A stretch of DNA of 64,000 bases from Malaya genurostris. Its lineage: Eukaryota; Arthropoda; Insecta; Diptera; Culicidae. The notes under the pieces are model-generated. The model saw only the letters and a list, made by a program, of their open reading frames with translations. It did not search any database and was not told the DNA's origin. The stretch is from NCBI RefSeq assembly GCF_030247185.1, contig NC_080571.1:108893128-108957127 (forward strand), written 5' to 3'. Each line of letters opens with the position of its first letter. The stretch's first letter is position 1. Below are positions 27,801 to 39,800 of the stretch, piece after piece. The position numbers and the translations under genes were made by a program.

Positions 27801-30800
27801 ATTTAAATGAAATTATCTTCAAAAAGTAAATGTCATGTACCAATCTAACGTTTAAAATAAAGAACCGATGAGATTTTGCAAATTTTATGCGTTTTATTGT
27901 TTAAAAAAGTTCTCAAGCTCTTAAAAAATCACCCTGTACATTGGACAAACAAAGAGATCATTAGATATCCGTTTCAAGGAACACATAGCGGAAATAGGGA
28001 AAGCATCCAAGGTTTTGGTACGGGGATTATCACACCATTTCAAGTCGAAAGTAGCCTTTTCCGAAAACCATGATTTCACTACAAATGACATAAAAATCTT
28101 AAGACAAATTTCCAACCCATGGAAATTGGATTCGGCAGAAAGTCTAGAAATTTTCAAACATAATTCCACTTCTTTACTAAACAGAGACCAAGGAAATAGG
28201 TCTTTCTGGCTCTTTAAGTTACTACCTACACACAGGGGACAGACAAACATAGAAAACACTTAACCTCTCCCTACCCTAAACAAATTAGATAATTTTTCGA
28301 GGTATTTATACCATATAAAAGGAACAACATTGCAGCATTCTTTCAACAATTTAAAAAACCGCTAATACACTGAAGATTGACACAAATTGTATTCGAAATA
28401 CGTATATGTGATGTGACGTTTATTATACATAATTTATAGTGATGTGAGATACATAGTGAATTTGTATAGTGACGTGATATACTTATAACAGAATTAAATG
28501 GTAATATTAAAAAAATTATCCTTGCAAATCTTTAGATTTCTTATGAAGTGCAGCAGACATTTTTTGTTGCAGACTTTTGCAACCCTGTCTGGAGACATTT
28601 GATATTTTTACCTGGCATCTCTGCTGAGACCCCAGTATAGACTGTAAAGTTATGGTACTCAATCATTCATACGAAAGTAGATTGATAAATAAATGTTGTT
28701 GTTCTATGTGACCAGCCAGCTTGTTACGTTTTAGCTTTGATTTTTTTTAAATTGAAATATTTTTTATTGAAATCTATTGATCATCTTTTTAAATTGATCA
28801 CTTAGTATATCCGTCAAGCATATCATTGACCGATAAACGACTCATCACGAACCATACTTTACAAAACATGCCTCAATTAAAGGTCATTAACTGTTCAGAA
28901 TAAAGCCAAATTTTAAATACCATTAAAGATCAGACGAATGACTTTCAAAATTACCGCATAGAAATTCGCAATGATTCCAACAGACAATTAACTAGCGACA
29001 TAGACTTTGCACATACCTTCCAAAAGGACCTTCCAGTCCGATGATAATAAGGCACATGCATCCTTCAGCGTGAAATAAAAGACAATCCATACCACTCCAA
29101 CCAAGTACCGATGTACTTACGTTTACAGCGCTATATCGATTCAAAAACTTCGTAGTCTATCCACGTCTAGGACTGAGCCTCGATACTCGATACAACAGTG
29201 GGTGACCGCAAGTGCCCTGGCCGGTAAAACCATACAAGTACTTGTTATTTTTATCAGCATCCGTTACAAAAAAAAACTGACATACTTCTGCTACTTTTTT
29301 TCATTATTACTTCTTCGTTCTTTCGGAGAAGCTTCCCGGTGATAGGACCATTATCGAATAAAGATCTACTTTCGAGGCCTATTTTTAGCAGTCGCCGTGA
29401 AAGCGATAAGTTGTATGTACTCATTCTCGAGAATCATACTATCAGAATCATATTGTATCAAATCGAATTGCTTGTATATAACTATGTATATAGAAAGAGG
29501 GTTTCCTACCTTCGGCTCGATTCGCCCGTGCAAAATGCAGTAATATGTGCAACGAACTTCACAGAAAGATATAACCTTCACAGACAATCAGTAACAAGCA
29601 GTAAAGTTAAAGGGCCAATAGTTGTTGCCTTGCCGTTTGTTACCTACTGGGGTGTCATTTAGTAATAGTAGTAAAATTCTCAAACTCTATGTTTGCCTTT
29701 TGTTGGAAGAATTACATCTGAATATTTCATCGACCAGCTTGAACAGCATTAAGTACTTCACGATAGCATTATTACAATTTTTCAACTGTCCTACAGTTTC
29801 GAAAGTTTCGGAAGTAATGAGGCAAAATTTCTACATTACTCAGAAATTATTGACCAACTAACTTCCCATTGACTTTAGTTACTTCCGTCTTCTGCTTCCA
29901 GAAATTGCAATAGCTATAGAATATTATTTTAATTAACTTTTGACTTTGCAATCGTGTTTCTATCGATGCTATATTTACGAGAAATAAAGTAAATCATCGT
30001 GAGATGATGGAGACACAATGGTTCCGTGTACTACGAATTACTTAAGTAATTTATTAATATTTTATCAGGCTATTTTTTGTTGAATACTGATAGAAAGTTA
30101 AACTAAGCTCAAGGCGTCTTTACGAAACAAATTACGAATCAGATTAAACAACCTTTTTTAACCCTCCTAGTGTCTAATGATGCCTTTCTCATATTACTTA
30201 TATTTTCAAAAATGTCACTAGAAGATTCTGTCAAGAATTTTTTTCTAATCTTGAATAAAATAAGAAACCTTCTTTGTGTATAAACTAACATAACCTTTTC
30301 AATTTGTAAACAGTTATGTCAAGTTAACAAGAATTTTTCTTTATTTTGCTTCGTCACACTGAATGATTAAACACACTTTACCCTATAGTTCTGGAACCGG
30401 AAGTCGGACCCGGATAAAATTAAGCAGCAACCATTTCATTTGAGCCTAAATTTGTGGAAATTGATCAAATGATCTCTGCGAAAATTGCGAGTCTCGTTTT
30501 AGAGTTTCTGACTACTATTTCCGGTACTTCTGGAACTAGGTACTGGGAACCGGTATAGCCGCAGTCAGTTCGTTTAGTATGTAACTGAAATTTATATTGG
30601 ATCAGTTTTGAGCCGCATCTAGAAGAGTTTTATCCTTTTTACCTTTCTCTCATAGACAGGCTATGCAATCACTTTGAAAACCGACTTTCGAACGAGTGTC
30701 ATATACCTTTTGACTCAGTGCGTTGAGTACGCCAAATGTCTGTGTGGGTATGTGTGTGTATGTGTGTATGTGTGTATGTGTGTATGTAACGTTTTTTGCA

Positions 30801-33800
30801 CTAATTTTTCTCGGAGATGGCTGTACCGATTGTCACAAACTTAGATTCAAAATAAAGGTCTTGTGGTCCCAATTCCAGAATATTATTAGGATCCGACTTC
30901 CGGTTCCGGAGCTATGAAGTAAAATGTACAAAAATTGTGAAAATAAGTGCACCAACTTTTTTCGGAGATATCTAAACCGATTTTCACAAATTTAGATTCA
31001 AATGAAAGCTCTTCAAGTTCCACACTAAATTCCTGAGTTTCATTTGGATCTGACTTCCAGCTTGAGAGTTATGGGGTAAAATGTGCAAAAAATAAAATAT
31101 CTGTTCTTACTTTTCTCATAGATGGCGCGACTGATTTTCACAAACTTAGGTTCAAATGAAATATCCCGTGGTCCCATACGGAATTACTGAGTTTCAACCG
31201 GATCCAACCTCCGGATCCGGAAATATAGCGTAAATTGTGTTAAAAATTTTATACCATCACTGAAAATCAAATCTTCTCCAATTGATAGATTTTGTCAGTA
31301 GACGGCCAAAGAAACCGATTTCGGTTTTATTCCTCCAAGAATTAAAGAAAATTATTTTGAAGAATACCACAGTATTATATATGAGAGTATGATTGATATG
31401 AGAAAGGCATCACCATTAGATGGATTAAAACAGGTTTTTGAATCCCTTTTACCCTTCGAAAGCACAATGAAATTCAAAAGCAACCTATGGGACTATGAGA
31501 TTTTTTATTTGGATCAGGGTCATGTCGCCGAAAGCCATTTCGCCGAAAGCCGTTTCGCCAAAAGTCATTTCGCCGAAAGGGTCATTTCGCCGAATGTCAT
31601 TTCGCCGAATGGGCCACTTCGCCGAATGTCATTTCGCCGAAAGCCATTTCGCCGAAAGGGTCATTTCGCCGATTCCTACAAATGTCTTATAATCGTAATG
31701 GGGATCGATTAAAAATAAAGACAAATTAAAGATAATAACGTTAACGTCCGTTTTGTTGACCTACAATTGTACTTCTTGAATAAAGATTGATTCATTAACC
31801 TCAGAACGGAGTTCCCAAAGAAACTTGTTGACTACTAATCATCAAAGCAATTCCATAGGTATCTACCAAGCAAATGTATGTGGTATTTTCCGTTTACTAA
31901 ATAAAAAAATATTTAATGCGGCTTCGCCACATCGATTTGATTCGTGTGCTGTCCGACCTCGCTACCGCTCATTCGGACCTAACTAAAGCAGAGAAACTTA
32001 GCTTTGAGTAGACCGGGCAAACGAGGCGGTTACAGGTTTGTATGCAAGAGGCCGCCGCTTCCGACGGCGGGTCGGCGGCCAACTCAGCCGGCGTCGCCTC
32101 GGCGGCTTTATGCCGCCGAGCCATCTTGGCTTCGGTTATGTGGCTGCGCCACATCAGTTATACAGGAGGCATAAAACATAATTTGACGTATTCGAAATTT
32201 CCCTTTCGGCGAAATGACCCTTTCGGCGAAACGACTTTCGGCGAAATGACCTACTCGGCGAAACGACTTTCGGCGAAACGACTTTCGGCGAAATGGCTTT
32301 CGGCGCAATGGCCCGCTCCCGTTTTATTTTATGAGTGATATTATTTGACACATACTCACACACATACATTGCTCAGCTTGATGAACTGTGTCAAATGGTA
32401 AAGAACCCTTAGCTCACCGGACCAATTTACAGAAGTCAATTTTTCAAGTGATTGCATAAACTTACTATATGAGAAAGGCAATAAGTGTACTTTTAAAGAA
32501 AAGCATCGTTATAATGATTTTGCAATAATACTAACAAGTAGGTACAAATTGAATAAAAGATTTACAGATTTACATATTTTTCACGCTATACAAAATTGAA
32601 CAAAGCACGCTGCGAGCGGATCAAAGCCGGTGATGCTTTCTTTTTCCGACCGACGCGTACCAGTTTTGCATCGTCATTTTGAATGACGATTTGAATGGTT
32701 TGATACTCATAGCCCTATAGTTTCGGAGCCGCAAGTCGGATCTGGATAAAATTGTACAGTATTTTTTAAGACAATAAAAGCTTTAATTTTAATCATGATT
32801 TGAAAAAATCTATTATACCGTTGCTGAGAAATCAAAGTGAGTTCCAATTTTGGAGTTTTTCTTCACTATTATCGGTGCTTATGGAAGCGGAAACCGGGGA
32901 CTAATAGTCCAACAGTAGTTTTATATATTCACTAACTAACATGATCTGCCAACTAGATTAACTTAACAGTAAGATTTATCAAAATTTGCAACTCGTTTCG
33001 CCATCGCTTGTGAAAATATTATCATGAAATGGAAAATTTCCACTAATCGCACTATAATACCGGAACCGGAAATCCGGATGTGAATCAACTTTTCAGGGAC
33101 TTTTTGAAAAATTTCATGTCTATATATTTGTTTCTTTGTTTGTGAAAATCGGTTAAGAAATTTCCGAGAAAGTTGAGTGCGTAGTTTTTTATTTAAAATT
33201 TGTACATATTTCCTTGTTATTCCGGAACCGGAAGTCGGATCCAAAGGAAATTCAGAAACTTTGTATGGTGCCATAAGATCTTTTATTTGAATCTTAGTTT
33301 GTGAAAATCAGTTCAGCCATCTCTGAGAAACGTGAGTGACTATTTTTTTCTTTTATTTTGTGCATATCATCGTCTAATTCGGGAACCGGAAGTCGGATCA
33401 GGATAAAATTTATTAGCAGTCTATGAAACTAGAAGACCTTTCATTTGAGTTTGTAAAAATCGGTTAAGCCATCTCTGAGAAATTGAGTGACATTATTTGT
33501 CACATACACACATACACACATGCATACACACACAGACATTTTGTGATCTCGACAAACTGATTCGAATGGTATATGACACTCGGTTGTGAAGTCGGTTTTC
33601 ACAGCGATTGCATAGCCTTTTTATATGAGAAAGGCAAAAATGGAGATTTGTCTGCTATATTGTAGGACCAAGATTACAATTTTTACTGCCACTAATATAC
33701 AATATCCGATGTCATTGTGTTAGTGAAGAAACTGGTATATTCAAGCGACAAAAGAGACATAACAAAAGTGCTACATATCAGTACCCAACTCAGTATTTGA

Positions 33801-36800
33801 CAAGACGTCAAATAACTGGAAATTGTGTGAAGAGTTCTGTCTGGCGAAATGACAACAATGAAGCGAAACAGAAAAATGAACTTCCCATCAACCGAACAAA
33901 ATGTGAACATTACGTTCTTTACAATGCTATGCCTTTCTGAGTACCAACTGTTTCGTTTGACGCAAACACTGGAAGAAAAATGTCAGCAATTAAAGAACAG
34001 ACACGAGTCCGTACTATTTCATCATGACAATGCACGGCCCTAAGTGGATTTCTTCTGTATGGTTGTCGATACCTCACCTTATACATTGACTCTGATTACA
34101 GATACTCCGAATAAACAATCTTTGGTCAAAAATTACTTTTTCTAGTGATTAGAGGATGTTAGATAGAATTTCATTTAATTTGAAAGCGAATTTATGGCTG
34201 CTATGATACAATAAAATCCTTAACTTTGAAGAATTTCAAAAACCATTTTGCGTGAGTGAGCATCTTTACAACCTAACTAAACACGAGAGAATTTGTACGA
34301 AACCCTAAGTATTCTATTGGCCAGAGCTAATAAAAGTCATTTTCATTGACTCAAAATAGACGAAAATGACGAAAAATTACTGTCACTCTCAGCTTTGCTT
34401 GCAAACTATGAGAAATCCATGTCCAGTCAATGACATAAGCGGGAGAGTAGTTTCAAAATTGTGTTTTGCCTTTCTCATATAGAAAGGTTATGCAATCACT
34501 GTGAAAACCGACTTTTGAACCGAGGCCCGGAGGGCCGAGTGTCATATACCATTCGACTCAGTTCGTCGAGTACGCAAAATGTCTGTGTGTGTATGTGTGT
34601 GTATGTGTGTGTATGTGTGTGTATGTGCGTATGTGTGTATGTAACGTTTTTTTGCACTAACTTTTCTCGGAGGTGGCTGAACCGATTTTCACAAACTTAG
34701 ATTCAAATGAAAGGACTTGTGGTCCCATACAAAATTCCTGAATATTATTTGGATCCGACTTCCGGTTCTGGAATTATGGGGTAAAATGTGCAAAAAATTG
34801 TGAAAATAAGTGCACTAACTTTTCTCATAGATGGCGCGACCGATTTTCACAAACTTAGGTTCAAATGAAAGGTCCTGTGGTCCCATGTATAATTCCTGAA
34901 TTTCATGCGGATCCGACTTCCGGATCCGGAAATTGTATACCTTCACTTAAAATGGGGAAAAACCTTAAAACAATTTCTAAATCGACCTCAAATCTTTTTC
35001 AATTGATAGTTTTTATCAGTAGACGGTCAAACAAACCGATTTCGGTTATTCTTTTAACAATCGAAGAAAATTATTTTGAAGAATACCACTGTATTATATA
35101 TGATAGTATGATTGATATGAGAAAGGCATCATTACACCACTAGGTGGATTAAAATAGGTTTTTTTCTTTCATTTGACCTTTCAGTCATTTGAAGTTTTTA
35201 GTGAAAATCCCATAGTATGCAGTGACGATATTCGACCGAAGCTGACAGAAAAAGGTTTCACAATAACTTTTACCTGTTGGTGCTCGAATTTGCAGTAGTT
35301 TTGGTTTCCAAAGAGGTAATTGCTGTAATTACTTCGATTTGTCATATTTTAATCACTATTTATACCCAAGCGTCAGATTTTCAATACATCAATTAAAGAA
35401 TGAGAATTGAAATTCTGCTGATGCTCCCTGAAGACGTTAGTTTGGTTTCGTCTTGTCCTGTGCAGTGAAACTTCATTCAATTCAATTGAAACTGAATGTG
35501 GAACACATTGACGATCTCTCTAATGCAGTAATCTTCACTCTCTGACACACACAATGTTTGCTGACGGCCCGAACGGGCAGCATTCAGTTCATCACTCGTT
35601 TCTCTTCAATCGCGGCTCAGTTTAACCACCGTCAGTTGATCTCTTGAAGTAACAAAATATCTCTTTCAATAGTGTGAGAGCGTCCTTCAAATGAGGTTCA
35701 TGTAAACATTCGAATTGGTTCAAGATAATAGATGAAAGACAAACCAAATAGCTGAAATATCAATCACAGAATACACATAAATGAATTTTTTCCTCCTTCA
35801 GTTTTCATTTTTAATAATTTACTCCATTTATAATTAACTTGAAACTGAGCAAGCAAAACTTCAAATGACCTGGTACGATTATTCAACTGACGATAAATTC
35901 TGGGAGCTTCACTTGAAAATGGCAGCAAAAGTCAAATGAATTAGTAGGGATATGCTGACGGTCAGTGGCCATAAATTTCATTTTCATCTTATATTATTCG
36001 ATTGAAAATGAAATTTTACCGCACTGCTAGAGGAAAGAGTGGCGTTGGCAATTATTCTCTCTCATTTTTTCAATGAGAAACGAAAATGCTTCGTCTCTCT
36101 TCGTTTGTTCTGGTGTCGGTCATTTACGAATGAGACAGTAAAATATTGAAAATGAGGCTGTTGTATTGTCTTTCATTGAGAATGCGTGTCAATTTTAAGC
36201 TCTGCTATTGGCTATAAATTAAATCACGTAATACCGCTTGTAGTATGATTACACTACCTACCAAGATAAACGTTCTGTCATAGATTGTACAAAAGAACTT
36301 TCGATTCCTATAGACAACAGAAATGGAAGCTATAGCTCTCATTTGATAGAAATATTAGACTTGTTCTATGACTTTAATAATCAATATCCAACTGTATCCA
36401 GTCCCCATCACTATTCTTCGGTGTTATTAAAATTTCAAAAACTAAACTGTCTTGTCAGTTGAATAAATATTATGTAAACATAACTAAACCGTACCATTAA
36501 CTATATTAACACAGCTCAATTATCCATTAATAATCTGCAAAAACCGCGAGCCCGCATAATGTATTACTCCAAACAATTTACTATTTTTAGGGGACAAACC
36601 ACATCACTAGAGCTTCATTTAAGCATCGCTATGAAGAATTCGTTTTCGACGTATGCAATAAGTTACAGGCACCGATACTGTTCGTTCAAAATTTGCCAAG
36701 AATACTCATACAAATCATTACTGGAAGCATGCAGATACTTTCGTACGGTACAACTAGATTTTTTCCGACCGCATAAGTTCCAAGCGCTACTGACCACCAC

Positions 36801-39800
36801 AGTTCGACGAAAAGAACAATTCGACTAAACAAAAATTTTAAAAAAGAGTAAACGAATTTATTGTGAGCTCTTTAGCCCATCGTTATAATTCGGATAATGA
36901 ATTGAAACATTCGCCCCGTTTGGATTGAGTTTAGACATAAATAAAATGCATCTAGATCTTTTCCAATGTAAGATTGGAGTAATTTAGCAACCCGTGACAA
37001 CAAAAGCGCCGTCTGGTGCAAAATAGGTGTGTAAATGCTCCTAAAATGCATGTATAAAGTTACCTGCGCATTTAACACAACTACAGTAGCCAATGGAAGA
37101 AAAGTACATCCGTTTCTCACTAGTAGCGCTGTCAGTGTTTTCATACGGTGGGAAATCTAGGTTTACTTGATTTTTGGTTTGGATCAACATTTACTTTGAT
37201 TTGTTTTCAAAATGCCAAGAAACGCTAAAATTCCAGAGAATATAAAACAGTTTATAATATAACATCGTTGAAACGGAAAAGGCTACAGTGAAATGGCTGA
37301 GATCCTTCTACTTCGCAAAAATACCGTAGCAAAAATTGTACAAAGGTTCAAAAAGTATGATGTGGCACTCTTATCGTCGACAAGGTCACATAAAGAAAAC
37401 TACTCCGGGGAGAGACAGAGGTATTTTGAAGAAGGTAAACCAAACCGACGATTATTTGCGCCTAAATTGACTAGGCAACCGGAAGATAAGCACGATATCA
37501 AAGTGTCACCACCAAAGCTAATAACACATGGATCAATAAGTCCTGAGACTAAAGCAGAGATGGCGCACGTAGTAAACCAGTAACCACGTCTTTCTAGAGT
37601 ACTAACCTTTGCTTGAAACGGGTCAAAATTTTAAGTCGATCCGACCAGAAACAGCTGAGTTATCGAGGTTGGAGTAAAGTCGTTTTGTAGTTTGTTTAAA
37701 AAATGGAAAAACCGAGTTTCGTGTTTTGATAAAACATTGTTTTTTAATGGGTAAACACACCGTGCAAGCGAAACAATGAATTGAAAAATGTTATCCGGAC
37801 TCTTGTCCATCAAAAGCGATTTGTCGGTGGTTCGCCGAGTTTAAACGTGGTCGTACCGACACAAATGACGCGGATCGCTCGGGTAGACCTGTGGAAGCCA
37901 TTACACCGGAAAATGTGAGTGAAGTGACAAAAATTATAATGAAAGATCGTAAAGTGAAGCTCCGTGAGATTGCTGAGATGACACAGATATCATATGGAAG
38001 TGTATATACTATTTTTCATGAAAAATTGAGCATGAAAAAGGTTTTTTCCAAGTGGGTGCCGCGATTGCTTTCGATGGAACAAAAACAGCAACGAGTCGAT
38101 GATTCAGAAAGCAGTTTATCGCTATTTACTCGCAACAAAAAAGATTTCTTGCGTCGTTACGTGACCATGGACGAAACATGGATATATCACTACACTCCAG
38201 AGTCGAAGCGGCAGTCATCTGAGTGGCGCACAGCTGGCGGAAGCCGTCCGAAGCGTCCGAAAACGCAGCAGTCTGCTGGCAAAGTCATGGCGTCAGTTTT
38301 TTGGGATACGCATGGCGTGATTTTCATTGACTACCTCGAAAAAGGTAAATCGATCAACAGTGATTATTATATTGACTTAGGAAATCTCAAAAAAACGATC
38401 GCACATGCAGAGAAAAAAAATCCTTTTTCATCAAGACAATGCACCCTGCCACAAGCCGATGAAAACAATGGCGAAATTGAACGAATTGGGCTTTGATCTG
38501 TTTCCCCACCCCCCATCAAGGAGAACGTGCCATTTGAGCCAATTTGTTCTGATTCCACCCCCCATACTCGCCAGATTTAGCCCCCAGTGATTACTGGCTT
38601 TTTGCTGATCTTAAAAAATGCTCCAGGGAAAAAGATTTCGCTCAAATGGGGAGGTCATCGCTGAAACTGAAGCTTATTTTGAAGCGAAAGAAAATTTTTT
38701 TATAAACATGGTATTGAAAAATTGGAAAAACGTTGGAACCATTGTATCACCCTAAAAGGTGATTATGTTGATGAATAAAAAAAAAATTTGAAAAAAAATA
38801 TTTTGTTTCCATTGTTAGTCTCGGGACTTATTGATCCATGTGTTAAAGTCATTTTCACTGACTCAAAATAGACGAAAATGACGAAAAATAAATGTCACTC
38901 TCAATTCCGCTTGCAAATTTTGAGAATGAGATCCATGTCCAGTCAACGATAAGAGCGGAATAGTAGGTTCAAAATTGTATTTATTCCTTTGTATGTCATT
39001 CCAGTCATCTTCGGTTTTCAATGCAAATCATATTCTGTGCAGTATCGATTTTATTTTTCAGCCGAAACTGCGAAAATAGAAAATAACAGAAAACGATTCT
39101 CAACGATTTTTACCCGTTGCGTTGGTGCTTTTTTGTTGTTTCAATTATTGAGGTTTTAGCACCTCATTGTCATTCACCTCTTCGGACCAGAAAATCTTTC
39201 TGATTCTATGTGCGGGGTTGGGAATCGAACCTGGTAGTGCTTGTATCTGCCGTATTATTGGTTTCCAAAGATGTTCTGGAGAGTAATTACTTAGATTTAC
39301 CATATTTTAGACACTCTGTATAGTCAAACTGAATAGATTTTCATTGTATCGAAGTAAGAAAGAGAATTTAAATTCCATTCATTCTTCATGCAGACGTTTT
39401 CTTTTTTTGGTATCGCCTTGACGTAGAGGAATGAGTGACGTTGGCATTGATACTCTCTTTTGCTGCAATGAGAGGCGAAAACGCTTCGTCTCTTTTCGTT
39501 TGTGATGGATGCGATAACTTACGAATGAAACAGTAAAACAACGAATATGAGACTGTTGAATTGGATTCTTTCATGGAAAATTCGAGGCAATTTTAAGCTC
39601 TAGTCACCACAAACAGTACGGAATCGGCTGCACGAACATCATTTAAAGGGTACAGTTGAACTAGAGACGCCGTGGCTGTCAGCAAAAAATAATAAAAAAG
39701 GTTGAAATGAGCACAAGATCATATCTTGTGGATAATGTACGACTGGAAAACAACGAAACTAAAATATGATATCTAATGGTATCACACGCAAATTGAGTGG

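Larger units (their letters stand above)
37513..39602. mobile_element. hAT-type non-autonomous element B, split by a mariner
   Basis: Flanked by the perfect 8-bp duplication GTCACCAC (37505-37512 and 39603-39610), inside the Tc1 coding region. Ends CAAAGCTAAAAGTCATTTT (mariner removed) and inverted TAGAGCTTAAAATTGCC match element A. About 770 bp of its own sequence remain. Confidence 0.85.

Noticed and set aside
31518..31675. CRISPR-like array
   Set aside because: Units are contiguous tandem repeats without unique spacers, in a eukaryotic intron.
31495..31712. ORFs rich in A-E-S-H-F or R-R-K-P-F-R repeats
   Set aside because: By-products of the CGCCGAAA tandem arrays, seen on both sides and strands.
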